The position numbers and the translations under genes were made by a program. Under the pieces are notes generated by a model that ran no database searches, was not told the origin of the DNA, and saw only the letters and a list, made by a program, of their open reading frames with translations. DNA of 64,000 nt from the NCBI RefSeq assembly GCF_002270355.1, contig NZ_NJFZ01000012.1, forward strand, positions 124,001 to 188,000. The letters run 5' to 3'. This stretch comes from Flectobacillus sp. BAB-3569. GTDB lineage: Bacteria; Bacteroidota; Bacteroidia; Cytophagales; Spirosomataceae. Shown piece by piece: positions 1 through 8,762 of this stretch (position 1 is its first letter; each line of letters starts with the position of its first letter).

Positions 1-315
1 TCTAATACTAAATTGCTTTCCTAATTGAAAAGGAATAATCTGGTCAAGAAAATCGTCATGGTTGCCTCTTAGATAAATTACTTTGGTACCATGTTCTTCA
101 ATCATTTTGAGCACTACCCTAAAAAATGCGGTATGTTTCTTTTTCCAAGAACCTCCTTTTTTGAGTTGCCAGCCGTCGATAATGTCGCCATTCATGATAA
201 GCGTTTCGCAAGAAGTTGATTTCAAAAATGCCACAACCTCCTTGGCTTTTGCGCCTTCAGATCCTAAGTGTAAATCTGAAATGATAATGGTTTTATATTG
301 AGCTGGTGTTTTCAT
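1..315 (-). CDS. Metallophosphoesterase, LpxH-like (3' part missing)
   Basis: The first 105 codons of a calcineurin-like phosphoesterase run off the left edge. The protein starts MKTPAQYKTIIISDLHLGS, giving the metal-binding DLH motif near residue 15; an NGDIIDG motif follows near residue 44 and a GNHDD motif near residue 90. These are the first three metal-ligand blocks of the family. Similar Bacteroidota proteins are usually annotated as UDP-2,3-diacylglucosamine diphosphatase-like, acting in lipid A synthesis, but LpxH and general phosphoesterases cannot be told apart from this half. No signal peptide is seen, so it should be cytoplasmic. It lies downstream of the response regulator on the same strand, 300 bases away. 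Confidence 0.8.
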   Translation of the reverse strand, partial: MKTPAQYKTIIISDLHLGSEGAKAKEVVAFLKSTSCETLIMNGDIIDGWQLKKGGSWKKKHTAFFRVVLKMIEEHGTKVIYLRGNHDDFLDQIIPFQLGKQFSIR

Positions 316-487
316 ATACGTATCTAATCCAATTCAAGAAGACAGAAACGATATTTAGGGATAGTCGTTTAGTGCATTTTCTGCCTTGTTTTAACTATGA
401 CCAAAATTGAGGAATTACTTTAACCTTATGGTTGTGTGTATGTTATGCTTTTGTTAATTGTTGCAGAGGAGGCGATAATGAAAGGAA

Positions 488-572
488 ACCAACAAACTAG
501 CCAGTAAAAATTGGCAGGTTAGATAGAGGAAGACCAGAAAGGTTTTGAAAAACGACTGGCTAATCTGTTGGT
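488..572. repeat. Long-range inverted repeat in the 316-615 gap
   Basis: An 18-base arm beginning ACCAACA and ending GCCAGT (488-505) pairs with 555-572 with two mismatches. It lies between the end of the response regulator gene and the start of the metallophosphoesterase gene, both leftward. There is no clear T-run, so it may be an RNA processing structure or a remnant of a small element. No gene is seen in 316-615. Confidence 0.5.
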
Positions 573-615
573 ATAGTAAAGTTTTGTAGGAATGGATACT
601 CGGTTTTGTTTCTTT

Positions 616-1302
616 TTAGGCGTTGGCAAAAAGATACCCTACACCTTTGATAGTTCTGATGTAATCATCACCAATTTTTTCACGGATTTTACGAATATGC
701 ACATCAACGGTTCTTTCAGTTACGTGAATACCTCTACCCCAAACATTAGAAAGGATTTCGTCGCGAGAATACACTTTGTTGGGATTGGTTACGAAGAACA
801 TCAATAAATCAAATTCTTTTTTCGGTAATACCCAAGAGTTGTTATTTACCGCAATAGAATAGTTTTGTTTGTTGATAGTTAAATCTTCAATAACAATTTT
901 TTCTGTACCTGTACCTTCTGCTAGTTCACGTTTCAACATGGCTTTGATACGGCTCAATAAAGCTCTTGGCTTTACAGGCTTGATAATGTAGTCGTCGGCA
1001 CCAATGTCAAAAGCAGCGATTTCAGAATACTCCTCAGCACGAGCGGTCAAGAACAAAAGATATGTTTTGTTTAACTCTGGCATTTGCTTGATGATACGTC
1101 CCGCCTCGATTCCGTCCATAATCGGCATCATAATGTCCATCACAATCAAATCAGGGATATGTTGCTTGGCTTTTTCTACTGCAATTTTTCCGTTTTCAGC
1201 CGTGAACACCTGATAACCCTCGCCTTCAAGGTTGTATTGGAGTAATTCTAAGATATCTGGGTCGTCATCTACTACCAGTACTTTAAGAGAAATGTCGATC
1301 AT
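616..1302 (-). CDS. OmpR/PhoB-type response regulator
   Basis: This is a two-component response regulator of 228 residues. The N-terminal receiver domain (about 5-120) has the acidic cluster DDD at 12-14, the phosphoacceptor Asp56 in VMDIMMP, the switch Thr in FLTAR and the conserved Lys in IIKPVKP. The C-terminal winged-helix domain (about 130-226) carries the family hallmarks LPKKEFDLL, TVDVHIRKIREKI and the ending KGVGYLF. It is of the PhoB/PhoP/RprY kind. No histidine kinase gene is next to it in the window. Its neighbour is the phosphonate locus, so control by phosphate supply is an attractive but unproven idea. Confidence 0.92.
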   Translation of the reverse strand: MIDISLKVLVVDDDPDILELLQYNLEGEGYQVFTAENGKIAVEKAKQHIPDLIVMDIMMPIMDGIEAGRIIKQMPELNKTYLLFLTARAEEYSEIAAFDIGADDYIIKPVKPRALLSRIKAMLKRELAEGTGTEKIVIEDLTINKQNYSIAVNNNSWVLPKKEFDLLMFFVTNPNKVYSRDEILSNVWGRGIHVTERTVDVHIRKIREKIGDDYIRTIKGVGYLFANA

Positions 1303-1373
1303 AAGTAATTAATCTAGGACTAATAATGTTGTCGTTTGAGATGATAAGAAATTGGGTTTCTCAAATTTTGACA

Positions 1374-1381
1374 CAAACTTA
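1374..1381 (-). promoter_or_regulatory. Possible -7 promoter element for the response regulator
   Basis: On the minus strand this reads TAAGTTTG, matching the Bacteroidota -7 consensus TAnnTTTG, about 70 bases before the start codon at 1302. No clear -33 TTG sits at a good distance, so support is moderate. Confidence 0.35.
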
Positions 1382-1523
1382 TCAACCAGAAATTACCTCA
1401 TCGTTACTCTTATATTAAGTGTAGATTAACATTTTTGAGCGGTAAAATATTGGTAAAGAATTTATAAAATCGAGCGGAAGTAAAGGTTCGTGTGTTGGAT
1501 GATTGTAGTTTGAAAACTATTAC

Positions 1524-1554
1524 AAAAAAAGGTCCAAGTCTAAGACTTGAACCA
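1524..1554 (-). terminator. Rho-independent terminator of the AP-superfamily gene
   Basis: Read on the minus strand, GGTTCAAGTC, a TTA loop and GACTTGGACC form a ten-pair stem with one mismatch, followed at once by seven Ts. It lies 18 bases past the stop codon of the gene at 1572-2648. Confidence 0.8.
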
Positions 1555-1571
1555 GTGCGAGGGTTTTATTT

Positions 1572-2648
1572 TTACTTATTCATTACTTCTTCGATGGGTT
1601 TGCCAACCTTATCATTAGGAGCATAGTTTTCTCCTAAAAACTTGGCGAGTGTGCTGGCAAACTGTGTTTGGTAAAATTGCCCAGCTGTTTTTATTTCGCC
1701 TTTTGCAGGAGTATCAGGTCCTATAACCGCAAACCAAATTTGGTCTGAATAGGCTGTTCTGAAGCTATGGTCTGTCCAGCCTGATTTAGGATATTGACCT
1801 CGTCCATGGTCGGAGGTAATGATTAGCGTCGTTTTGTCTTTATAATCGGGCATTGATTGAACTGTCTTCCAAAGATCAGCTAAATATCGGTCAAAATTAT
1901 TTGCAGCTTTGATATAAGCGTCATAATTTCCTGCATGTGCATAATCGTCGGTTTCATCAAAAGCTATAAATAAAACCTTTGGCTTTTTGTTTACAAGGTA
2001 TTCTTTAGCAAGAAAATAAGTAATGAAATCATGACGGTCAGCAATAGCGCTTGGAGTAGTCTGCTGAATTTCGTTGAGTAGTTTTTCTTTCGGATTAGGA
2101 TTTTTTACTAACTCTTTTCCTGAGTTTACAGGAATTTTACTTCTTTTTTCATTAATGATAAAAGGAAAACAATCCCATGTCGAAAAAGCAGCGATTTTAC
2201 CCTTATAGGCAGGTTTTTTATGCAAATACTCCAATACAGTTTCATTAGGGTTTTCTATTTGGTCGTTGCTGGTAATTCGTTCATCATCAGGAGCCCCAGT
2301 CAAGAGTTCATTATAGCCAGGATATGAAAACCATTGTTGATTGGTGACATTGACAAAGTTTTTGTACTGACGATTCCCGTAGATTTGCCCTTTTGTCGCA
2401 ATCGTATTCCACAAAAATGTCAACATTTTGGCTCGGCTAGCTTGCGGAGGACCTCCAAAGCGGTCAACTAGATCGCGTTTGCTTTTGGTATATTTTTCTT
2501 GATTGAGCAATGCGGTATCTAAGCCATTAAATACCTCTAGCCAACGAAATCCATCGGTGGTAATCAAGATAACCTTTTCGGTTTTATGTTGGGCTTGTGA
2601 GAAATAAGTACCCAATAATAGGAGGAGGATTACGTTTATTTTTTTCAT
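1572..2648 (-). CDS. Exported alkaline-phosphatase-superfamily enzyme (NPP/sulfatase-like)
   Basis: The 358-residue protein has a signal peptide (1-20, ending FSQAQ) and the layout of the nucleotide pyrophosphatase/phosphodiesterase branch. ITTDG supplies a metal-binding Asp at 32. SYPGYNELLTG aligns with the family TFPNHYSIVTG block, placing Ser108 where many relatives have a nucleophilic Thr. A DETDDYAHAG block, TSDHGRG and a final DHSFRT supply the remaining Asp/His ligands. It should hydrolyse a phosphate or phosphonate ester in the periplasm or at the surface. It is the last leftward gene of the phosphonate locus, 111 bases after phnZ. One inference is that it frees aminophosphonate head groups from esters. 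It could also be a general phosphodiesterase. Confidence 0.75.
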   Translation of the reverse strand: MKKINVILLLLLGTYFSQAQHKTEKVILITTDGFRWLEVFNGLDTALLNQEKYTKSKRDLVDRFGGPPQASRAKMLTFLWNTIATKGQIYGNRQYKNFVNVTNQQWFSYPGYNELLTGAPDDERITSNDQIENPNETVLEYLHKKPAYKGKIAAFSTWDCFPFIINEKRSKIPVNSGKELVKNPNPKEKLLNEIQQTTPSAIADRHDFITYFLAKEYLVNKKPKVLFIAFDETDDYAHAGNYDAYIKAANNFDRYLADLWKTVQSMPDYKDKTTLIITSDHGRGQYPKSGWTDHSFRTAYSDQIWFAVIGPDTPAKGEIKTAGQFYQTQFASTLAKFLGENYAPNDKVGKPIEEVMNK

Positions 2649-2759
2649 TTATATAAAGGTTTTTGTTTTGTGAACCTAAAGCATTCTATTACTAACTTAA
2701 GTGTATTTCTCATGTTAAGGTTCTGACAACTGATATACAATTAACCAATAACATCTTAA

Positions 2760-3329
2760 CTATACTTGGGTAACGAGAAATTCTAATAAAAGTTTTCGGT
2801 AAAAATCTAATGGTTGTACCTCACAGTCGGTAAGTTTGGCTTGTTCGTCCCAAGCTCTCAATTGCAGGCTTTTTTTGAAAAGAGGGTGTTTTTCAAAAGC
2901 CTCTGCTTCGTCTGGAGTCATGACACCACCTTGGTATTTGAGGGTTGTTTTACTTGCTTCCGAAAGTTGCTCGTAATACTTGGGATGTTTGTAGGTTAAA
3001 TAACGTTTGGCTTGCACATGGTTTTTTACCAAAATAGCCATGTTTTCAGGTAAGCCTTTTGATACCAAAAAGTCAGCGCCTATTACCTCATGTCTCAAAT
3101 GACCCATTCCTTCCATATCCTCCGATGCTTGCATTGGAAGAAGGTGTCCGATGTCATGGAAAAAAGAGGCTAATACCACCAAGGGTTCTTCGTTGGCATC
3201 GAGTGCCAGTTGACCAGCCTGTAAGCTATGCTCAAGAATAGTGACAGGTTCACCAATATATTCGTTGCCACCTTGTTGGTCAAATAAGGCGAAAATTTCC
3301 TCTACGATTTGTTCTGGGTTGTTTTTCAT
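2760..3329 (-). CDS. phnZ: PhnZ-type HD-domain phosphonate oxygenase
   Basis: This 189-residue HD-domain protein matches the phosphonate-operon HD family (TIGR03276) that includes PhnZ, the mixed-valent di-iron oxygenase that cleaves (R)-2-amino-1-hydroxyethylphosphonate to glycine and phosphate. The key residues known from PhnZ fall at the same numbers here: iron ligands His34, His58, Asp59, His80, His104 and Asp161, and substrate-pocket residues Tyr24, Glu27, His62, Lys108, Ser126 and Thr129. It has no signal peptide, so it should be cytoplasmic. The usual partner PhnY, the 2-oxoglutarate dioxygenase that makes the hydroxylated substrate, is not in the window. The gene lies downstream of a SusD gene and upstream of an exported phosphatase-like gene. 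Confidence 0.9.
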   Translation of the reverse strand: MKNNPEQIVEEIFALFDQQGGNEYIGEPVTILEHSLQAGQLALDANEEPLVVLASFFHDIGHLLPMQASEDMEGMGHLRHEVIGADFLVSKGLPENMAILVKNHVQAKRYLTYKHPKYYEQLSEASKTTLKYQGGVMTPDEAEAFEKHPLFKKSLQLRAWDEQAKLTDCEVQPLDFYRKLLLEFLVTQV

Positions 3330-3423
3330 TTTAGTAATGAGTTATCATTTAGTGAATTATTGAGTAATTTTTATTTCCGAAATCCAACATCCAATATCTG
3401 CAATCAGAAACTTCAAATACCCT

Positions 3424-3458
3424 TAAAAAGAAAATAGTGAAGCAGGGCTTCACTATTT
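3424..3458 (-). terminator. Terminator after the SusD-like gene
   Basis: AAATAGTGAAGC (3432-3443) and GCTTCACTATTT (3447-3458) form a perfect 12-pair stem with a three-base loop. On the minus strand it is followed by a T-rich stretch. It ends the susCD transcript before phnZ. The rest of 3330-3588 holds a Fragment of repeat sequence (3378-3420) resembling the interiors of the elements near 11.2 and 12.6 kb. Confidence 0.75.
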
Positions 3459-3588
3459 CTACGCATCATTAACCACTCAGTTGGAGGTTATTACTCGATA
3501 ACGACTGTTATGCGATATTTTATGAACTCCCAATTTTCCTCCGACTATAATCTTCAGGTTAATGAATTCACCATATAAGAATTTAATA

Positions 3589-5061
3589 CTATTTCAAAAT
3601 CCAGAAATCGTAATTGATGTCATCTTTACCATCTGTGAATTGACGTTTTAAAGCCGCTTCAACGTTAGTTTTGTTAGTGGTAAATTCTGACTGAGGATAT
3701 TGAAAACGTTTTGGGATTTTTGTGCCATTACCTGTTCCTGGTCCAATCAAAAAGCTTGGAATACCAGTACGACGTTGGTTATAAAACGCCTCATATCCTG
3801 AGTTTTGGAAAAATGCTACATATTTTTGTTTCAAAATCTGAGTCAAACCGTCAGTATTGTTTCCTTTATATTGTACTGAAGATTGAGTCAAATAATTAGC
3901 TGGTAAAGCAGCACCATAAAACGACATTGAAGACTTAATACCTTGCTCGTACCAGTTCTGCGCGTTTCCAGTTGCCCAACCGCGGTTGATACCTTCTGCA
4001 ATGTTAAAACACATTTCAGAATAACTCAAAATGAAAGTGTTTTCACCTACATAGTTGCTGTAATAGCGCTTACGGCTTTGGAAAGAGTATTCTCCTTTCA
4101 ATACTTTTGTTGACATATCTGCCAAATCTTCGCCTGAACTTGCACCTTCGTATGCAGCGACACTTGTAGCAGGAATACCAGCCTTAATTTTTGCTTCAGC
4201 AGGTTCTGCCACGATAAACAAACGAGGGTCGTTGTTTTCTTTCAAAATGTCGATATAAGTTTTCGACATATTTTCGCGCGTTGCGTTGTTACCGAAGTTA
4301 TCAGGGTTACGAGGGTATTTATTGTTGCTACTCCAAACGTACTGTAATGCTTCATCATTTGAAGTCATCAAAGGATACTTAGTCGGGTTACTGATGGTGT
4401 TCACAAACTGTTGTTTAACCTGCAAATCAGTATCATCCGCTTTTTTACTTAAATGAACCAAAACACGCAATTTCAAAGTGTTAACGGCTTTTTGCCATTT
4501 GCTCAAATCACCATTGTAATAAATATCTCCTGTCAATGACTTATCGCTTGCAGCAATCAAGGTTGTAAGGTCAGTGTTTGCATCTTCCAACCACTTTAAT
4601 ACTTGTACAAAAACATCCTTTTGGGTGTCGTAAGTAGGTTGGTCAACTGTTAGTCCTTTTAAGGCATCTTTTACTGGTAAATCACCAACGGCCAAAGTCA
4701 TTTTTGTGTAGTAATATGCACGCAAAAATTTACCAACTGCTGCGTATGGATTCACCGCTTTTGCTCCACTACGGATAGCCTCTTCTTCCATTTTAATTAC
4801 GTTTTTCAACGTTGTAAATTGCAAAGAAGCTGCTGACCAGTTGTATTCGTTACTGCTGTAATAGTTATAGTTAGAACAGTAAAATTGATTGCTACGCATG
4901 GCGTCGTTCCAAGCGCCTTCGTTCATATTGCTAAGAACTGTTCTTAAGGTAAGTTCAGCTGGAACTGAGGTTGGTAAGTTGGGGTTTTTCTCCAAAACTG
5001 CATAATCATTACAGCTCGAAAGTAAACCAACCACGCAAAGTGCTGCTATATATTTTTTCAT
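3589..5061 (-). CDS. SusD-like outer-membrane lipoprotein (SusD-like_2 type)
   Basis: The 490-residue protein starts MKKYIAALCVVGLLSSC, a lipoprotein signal with the lipid-bearing Cys17. The following text (NPNLPTSVPAELTLRTVL, then tetratricopeptide-like helices and a C-terminal YNQRRTG...IPKRFQYPQSE) matches the SusD-like_2 nutrient-binding family rather than classic RagB/SusD. It should cap the TonB-dependent barrel encoded just upstream and bind the nutrient at the cell surface. It sits 156 bases after the susC gene and before phnZ. With only phosphonate genes around it and no glycosidase, an aminophosphonate or phosphonolipid fragment is the likely ligand. That is inference from neighbours. 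Confidence 0.88.
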   Translation of the reverse strand: MKKYIAALCVVGLLSSCNDYAVLEKNPNLPTSVPAELTLRTVLSNMNEGAWNDAMRSNQFYCSNYNYYSSNEYNWSAASLQFTTLKNVIKMEEEAIRSGAKAVNPYAAVGKFLRAYYYTKMTLAVGDLPVKDALKGLTVDQPTYDTQKDVFVQVLKWLEDANTDLTTLIAASDKSLTGDIYYNGDLSKWQKAVNTLKLRVLVHLSKKADDTDLQVKQQFVNTISNPTKYPLMTSNDEALQYVWSSNNKYPRNPDNFGNNATRENMSKTYIDILKENNDPRLFIVAEPAEAKIKAGIPATSVAAYEGASSGEDLADMSTKVLKGEYSFQSRKRYYSNYVGENTFILSYSEMCFNIAEGINRGWATGNAQNWYEQGIKSSMSFYGAALPANYLTQSSVQYKGNNTDGLTQILKQKYVAFFQNSGYEAFYNQRRTGIPSFLIGPGTGNGTKIPKRFQYPQSEFTTNKTNVEAALKRQFTDGKDDINYDFWILK

Positions 5062-5103
5062 TGTTGTAAATGCTAAAGAATTTAAAACTGCTAAAAGTTA
5101 GAT

Positions 5104-5200
5104 ATTAGTGATGAATTGAGAGTGATGAGTTTAATTTTTTGAAAATCAGTATTTGTATTTAAAATTCATCACTCGTTACTCCCAACTCATCACTCATAAT
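5104..5200. repeat. Imperfect inverted repeat between susC and susD
   Basis: The left arm beginning ATTAGTGATGAATTGAGAG (from 5104) is mirrored by a right arm ending CTCATCACTCATAAT (to 5200), with small gaps. It fills nearly the whole susC-susD spacer. Relatives with similar GTGATGAATT words occur near 11.1, 60.1 and 61.4 kb, suggesting a degraded short element. In mRNA it could form a hairpin that sets the ratio of the two proteins. Confidence 0.45.
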
Positions 5201-5217
5201 CGCTTGTTCAAGGTATT

Positions 5218-8200
5218 TTAGAATACTAAGTTAAGATTTACCCCGAAACGCTTCATAGTTGGCGTTTGAAGACCTGTACTTGTACTCAAACCTGTGTATT
5301 GGTCTAAGTCTACACCTGAGTGTTTGCTATCTACGAAGTAGAATAGGTTACGACCTACAAATGAAACAGACGCTTGTTTGAATGGAGTACGGTTCAACAA
5401 TTGAGCAGGAACATTGTAAGAAATCGTAATCTCACGAATTTTTGAGAAAGTCTTACTCATCATGTTACCTTCAGATGTTGAATAATAACGGCTGATATAA
5501 TCCTGTACGAATGTCTTAATGTCGTTTGAAGCAAACTTCAATTGGCTCATGTTAGTGATTGCACCAGTAGTTGGGTCATAAGTTGGTGTACCTTCTACGA
5601 TTTTTACACCTTCACCAATGTATGATTTGATACCTTTTACGTCTTGCTCACGAGCAGCACCCAAAGCACCTTCAACTGTTTCTATATTACGTCCACCACG
5701 GAATGACTGACGACGGATATAGTCTTCGATTACACCACCTACACGACCGTCTAATAAAATATTCATTGACCAGTTTTTGTAACTAAACTTGTTGTTGATA
5801 CCATAAACCCAGTCTGGATTGGCATAACCTTGGAAAGTAGAGCGAGGTAAAACAATCGGACGACCACCTGCATCGTTGATGATTTGACCGTCAGCAGTAC
5901 GAGCATAAGTTGAAACAATTACTGGGTCGATTCTGTCGCCAGTATTAAGGGTGATGTTTGAAGGGTTACCACTTACAAAGTAGTTAGAAGGCAATGAAGA
6001 AATGTTTCCGTAGATTTCTTTCAATACTTCTTTATAGGTTGACCAGTTCAATACGATATCCCATTTGAAAGCTTGAGTCTTTACAGGTGTTGCTTTCAAT
6101 GAAACTTCCCAACCTGTTTTTTGAGTACGAATACCGTTTACGATTGCATTGGTATAACCTGTAGTTTGTGATAAATCACGGTTGAAGATACGTGGGCCAT
6201 CGTTTGAAGTAAAATAGGTAACTTCACCTGAAAGTCTGTTTTTCAAGAAACTCAACTCCAGACCTGCTTCAATTTGTTCAGTAGTATTCGGCTTTAAGCT
6301 TGCATTATCCAATTTGTCAGAATATGAAGATGAAGGTAGCAAATTATAGCCTGGTGCGATAGTATATCCTACTGAGTTGGCATAACTTGGACCATCATAA
6401 GAAGAAGCATAGTCAACACCATAGCCTACAGGGAACGAGCCACTAGGAGTTGAACCAATTGTTGAGCGAGTCAAACCGTCTTTTACGTTTGCATATGATG
6501 CACGTGCTTTCAAGAATGAGATAGCAGATGGTAATGTCACATAATCGGAAATGACAGTACTCAAACCAAAAGATGGATAGAAGAAAGTATTGTTACCTTT
6601 TGGTAAAGTAGAAAGGTGGTCAACACGACCCGTTGCAGATAAGTTGATATAGCTTTTGTATCCTAAGTCAGCTGAGTAATAAGCACTTTGAACTTCCATA
6701 TCTGATGCAAAACTGAATGCTTTCACAGGACGAAGTGAGTTAGCGAAAGTGTACACACCCGGAGTGTTCAAATAGTCAGTCGTTACAAAACTTGAACGAT
6801 AGCTAAAACTACGAATGTTCGCACCAGCCCATACTTTCACATCAAAGGCATTGTTGTACAATTTGCTATATTTCAACAAGATATCAGTGTTGTTTTCAAA
6901 CAAAGTACGTTTGTCTTCACGATAATCACCTTTAGCTTCCTCACGACCGTATGTAGTGGCAGAGTATGGTAATTTTTCATTTCTGAATAAATCATAAGAA
7001 GTTACTGAAGTACGACCTGTCAATTCGAAATTATCATTTATTTTGTAGTTCAATGAAGCATAACCATAGATATCATTTTTGTAATGACCTCTTGTCCATT
7101 CGTAAGCTACAAAATATGGGTTGTTGTAACGTTGGTATTCAGCATAGATTTGTTGGATACCTTCTTTGCCTGGCTGCCAGTAGTTGCGCAATTGGTCAAC
7201 ATCCCAGTCTGCACCACCCCAAATTACCATGTTGTAGATCAAAGAGTTTGGTCCGTAGTTTACATCTGGTACGTTTGGTGTTGACTGACGGTTGAAGTTG
7301 ATATTTGATTCCAAACGAAGTTTTTTCGAGAAATTAACACCTGCCGACATGTTGAAGTTGATAGAATTCAACTGTGTGTTTGGCACGATACCTTTTTGGT
7401 AGCTATTTGACAATGAAAAACGCAAGTCAGCTTTTTCAGTACTTGAAGAAATGGCAATGTTGTTGTTTGATTGCAAACCATCACGCAAGAAGCGAGTCAA
7501 GTTGTTTTTACCACGCGCAATCCAAGGCGTACCTTGACGAACACCATTCACGATAGGCGAGTCATATTGAGGAATCAATTGACCTTCAAATTTTGGTCCC
7601 CAGATGTCGTAGTCGCCGTCATTTTTACCGCCACCACGACCATCTACGAACTCATATACTCCGTGGTCTCCAGGTCCATACAAATCCTGAACTTTCGGAA
7701 TAGCGTTGAAGCCACTTTCTACCATCGTTGAAGAGTTAAACTCAACGGAAAAACCACGTTTATCTTTAGAACCTTTCTTCGTCGTAATCAAAATTGCACC
7801 ATTTTTACCACGGAAACCATACAAAGCTGCCGCGTTTGGTCCTTTCAATACCGAATAAGTTTCAATATCATCTGCCGAAATATTCCAAGTATCAGAGTTG
7901 ATAGGTACACCATCTACGATAAATAGAAGATCGGTATTACCACGCAACACTAAGTTTGGACGGCCTAAAATTTCTGCAGAAGCTCCAATTGTCAAACCTG
8001 CTACTTTACCACTCAATGAGTTGATGGCATTTGGTTCACGAGCTTTGATCAACTCAACGCCTTGAACGGATTGGATAGAGTTGGTAAGCGTTCTTTTATC
8101 TTTCGAAATACCCAAAGCTGTCGTAACAACCTCTTGGAGCATCTTAGATTCTTGTGCTAGGCTAACATTGATGGTTGTTTTGTTGCCTACTGCAATTTCT

Positions 8201-8481
8201 TGTGAAGCGTAACCGATAAAACTGAAAACCAAAACATCAGATGGTTTTGCATTGATTTTGTAGCCACCATCTGCGCTAGTTGAACTACCTTTTTCGCTAC
8301 CTTTTACACGAACCGAAACTCCTGGAAGTGGAGAGTTGTCGTCTGCAGCACTTACTTTACCAGAGATTTGTCCGATTGTAGTCATTGAGCAACAAAGCAC
8401 TAAAACTGGGACAAACATTGAAGTCATAAACCACGTAAAATTACGTTGGAACCTCCCTAGCATGGGTAAAAGTTTTTTCAT
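5218..8481 (-). CDS. SusC/RagA-family TonB-linked outer-membrane receptor
   Basis: The 1087-residue protein begins with a long hydrophobic export signal (about 1-38), then a carboxypeptidase-regulatory-like domain (about 39-115, with GVSVRVKGSEKGSSTSADG and LVFSFIGYASQEIAVG). The plug domain follows (about 120-235, with LVLRGNTDLLFIVDGVPI and YGFRGKNGAILITTKKG), then the 22-strand barrel ending in KRFGVNLNLVF. There is no STN domain, so it is not expected to signal to an anti-sigma factor. It forms the transport unit with the SusD-like protein downstream. Position in a phosphonate cluster suggests uptake of a phosphonate-bearing molecule, which would be an unusual cargo for this family. Confidence 0.93.
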   Translation of the reverse strand: MKKLLPMLGRFQRNFTWFMTSMFVPVLVLCCSMTTIGQISGKVSAADDNSPLPGVSVRVKGSEKGSSTSADGGYKINAKPSDVLVFSFIGYASQEIAVGNKTTINVSLAQESKMLQEVVTTALGISKDKRTLTNSIQSVQGVELIKAREPNAINSLSGKVAGLTIGASAEILGRPNLVLRGNTDLLFIVDGVPINSDTWNISADDIETYSVLKGPNAAALYGFRGKNGAILITTKKGSKDKRGFSVEFNSSTMVESGFNAIPKVQDLYGPGDHGVYEFVDGRGGGKNDGDYDIWGPKFEGQLIPQYDSPIVNGVRQGTPWIARGKNNLTRFLRDGLQSNNNIAISSSTEKADLRFSLSNSYQKGIVPNTQLNSINFNMSAGVNFSKKLRLESNINFNRQSTPNVPDVNYGPNSLIYNMVIWGGADWDVDQLRNYWQPGKEGIQQIYAEYQRYNNPYFVAYEWTRGHYKNDIYGYASLNYKINDNFELTGRTSVTSYDLFRNEKLPYSATTYGREEAKGDYREDKRTLFENNTDILLKYSKLYNNAFDVKVWAGANIRSFSYRSSFVTTDYLNTPGVYTFANSLRPVKAFSFASDMEVQSAYYSADLGYKSYINLSATGRVDHLSTLPKGNNTFFYPSFGLSTVISDYVTLPSAISFLKARASYANVKDGLTRSTIGSTPSGSFPVGYGVDYASSYDGPSYANSVGYTIAPGYNLLPSSSYSDKLDNASLKPNTTEQIEAGLELSFLKNRLSGEVTYFTSNDGPRIFNRDLSQTTGYTNAIVNGIRTQKTGWEVSLKATPVKTQAFKWDIVLNWSTYKEVLKEIYGNISSLPSNYFVSGNPSNITLNTGDRIDPVIVSTYARTADGQIINDAGGRPIVLPRSTFQGYANPDWVYGINNKFSYKNWSMNILLDGRVGGVIEDYIRRQSFRGGRNIETVEGALGAAREQDVKGIKSYIGEGVKIVEGTPTYDPTTGAITNMSQLKFASNDIKTFVQDYISRYYSTSEGNMMSKTFSKIREITISYNVPAQLLNRTPFKQASVSFVGRNLFYFVDSKHSGVDLDQYTGLSTSTGLQTPTMKRFGVNLNLVF

Positions 8482-8604
8482 TTGATTTGTGTGTTTTGTT
8501 TTGTGATAGAGGAAAGAAATTGGGTAAAACGAATCTAGGGATTTGAGTTTTATGGGTTAGGACAAAACCAAGGATTCGCTGAAATTTCCTTTTGAAAAAC
8601 GATG

Positions 8605-8638
8605 CAAACCTACAATCAAAAAATAACCTTACCTTCAA
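8605..8638 (-). promoter_or_regulatory. Promoter of the susCD pair in the phosphonate locus
   Basis: On the minus strand TAGGTTTG (8612-8605) fits TAnnTTTG, and a TTG (8638-8636) lies 23 bases before it. That spacing is at the long end for Bacteroidota promoters. It would give a leader of about 115 bases before the start at 8481. Confidence 0.45.
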
Positions 8639-8762
8639 GCTTGTATTAAGCTTGATTAAACTTTAGAGGTGTAATATGTGCTATATTCGCTGTTTGTGTT
8701 AGTAAAGTATTAAGCGTAGATAAAATTGAGAGAATCGGCTATTAATTGCTGTGGATTGAGAT

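Noticed and set aside
592-807. Rightward 71-codon open frame
   Set aside because: It lies wholly opposite the C-terminal end of the well-supported response regulator gene and has no recognisable features.
8441-8638. Leftward 65-codon open frame overlapping the susC start
   Set aside because: It covers the susC leader and the likely promoter, and its protein has low-complexity Phe/Lys content without a family match.
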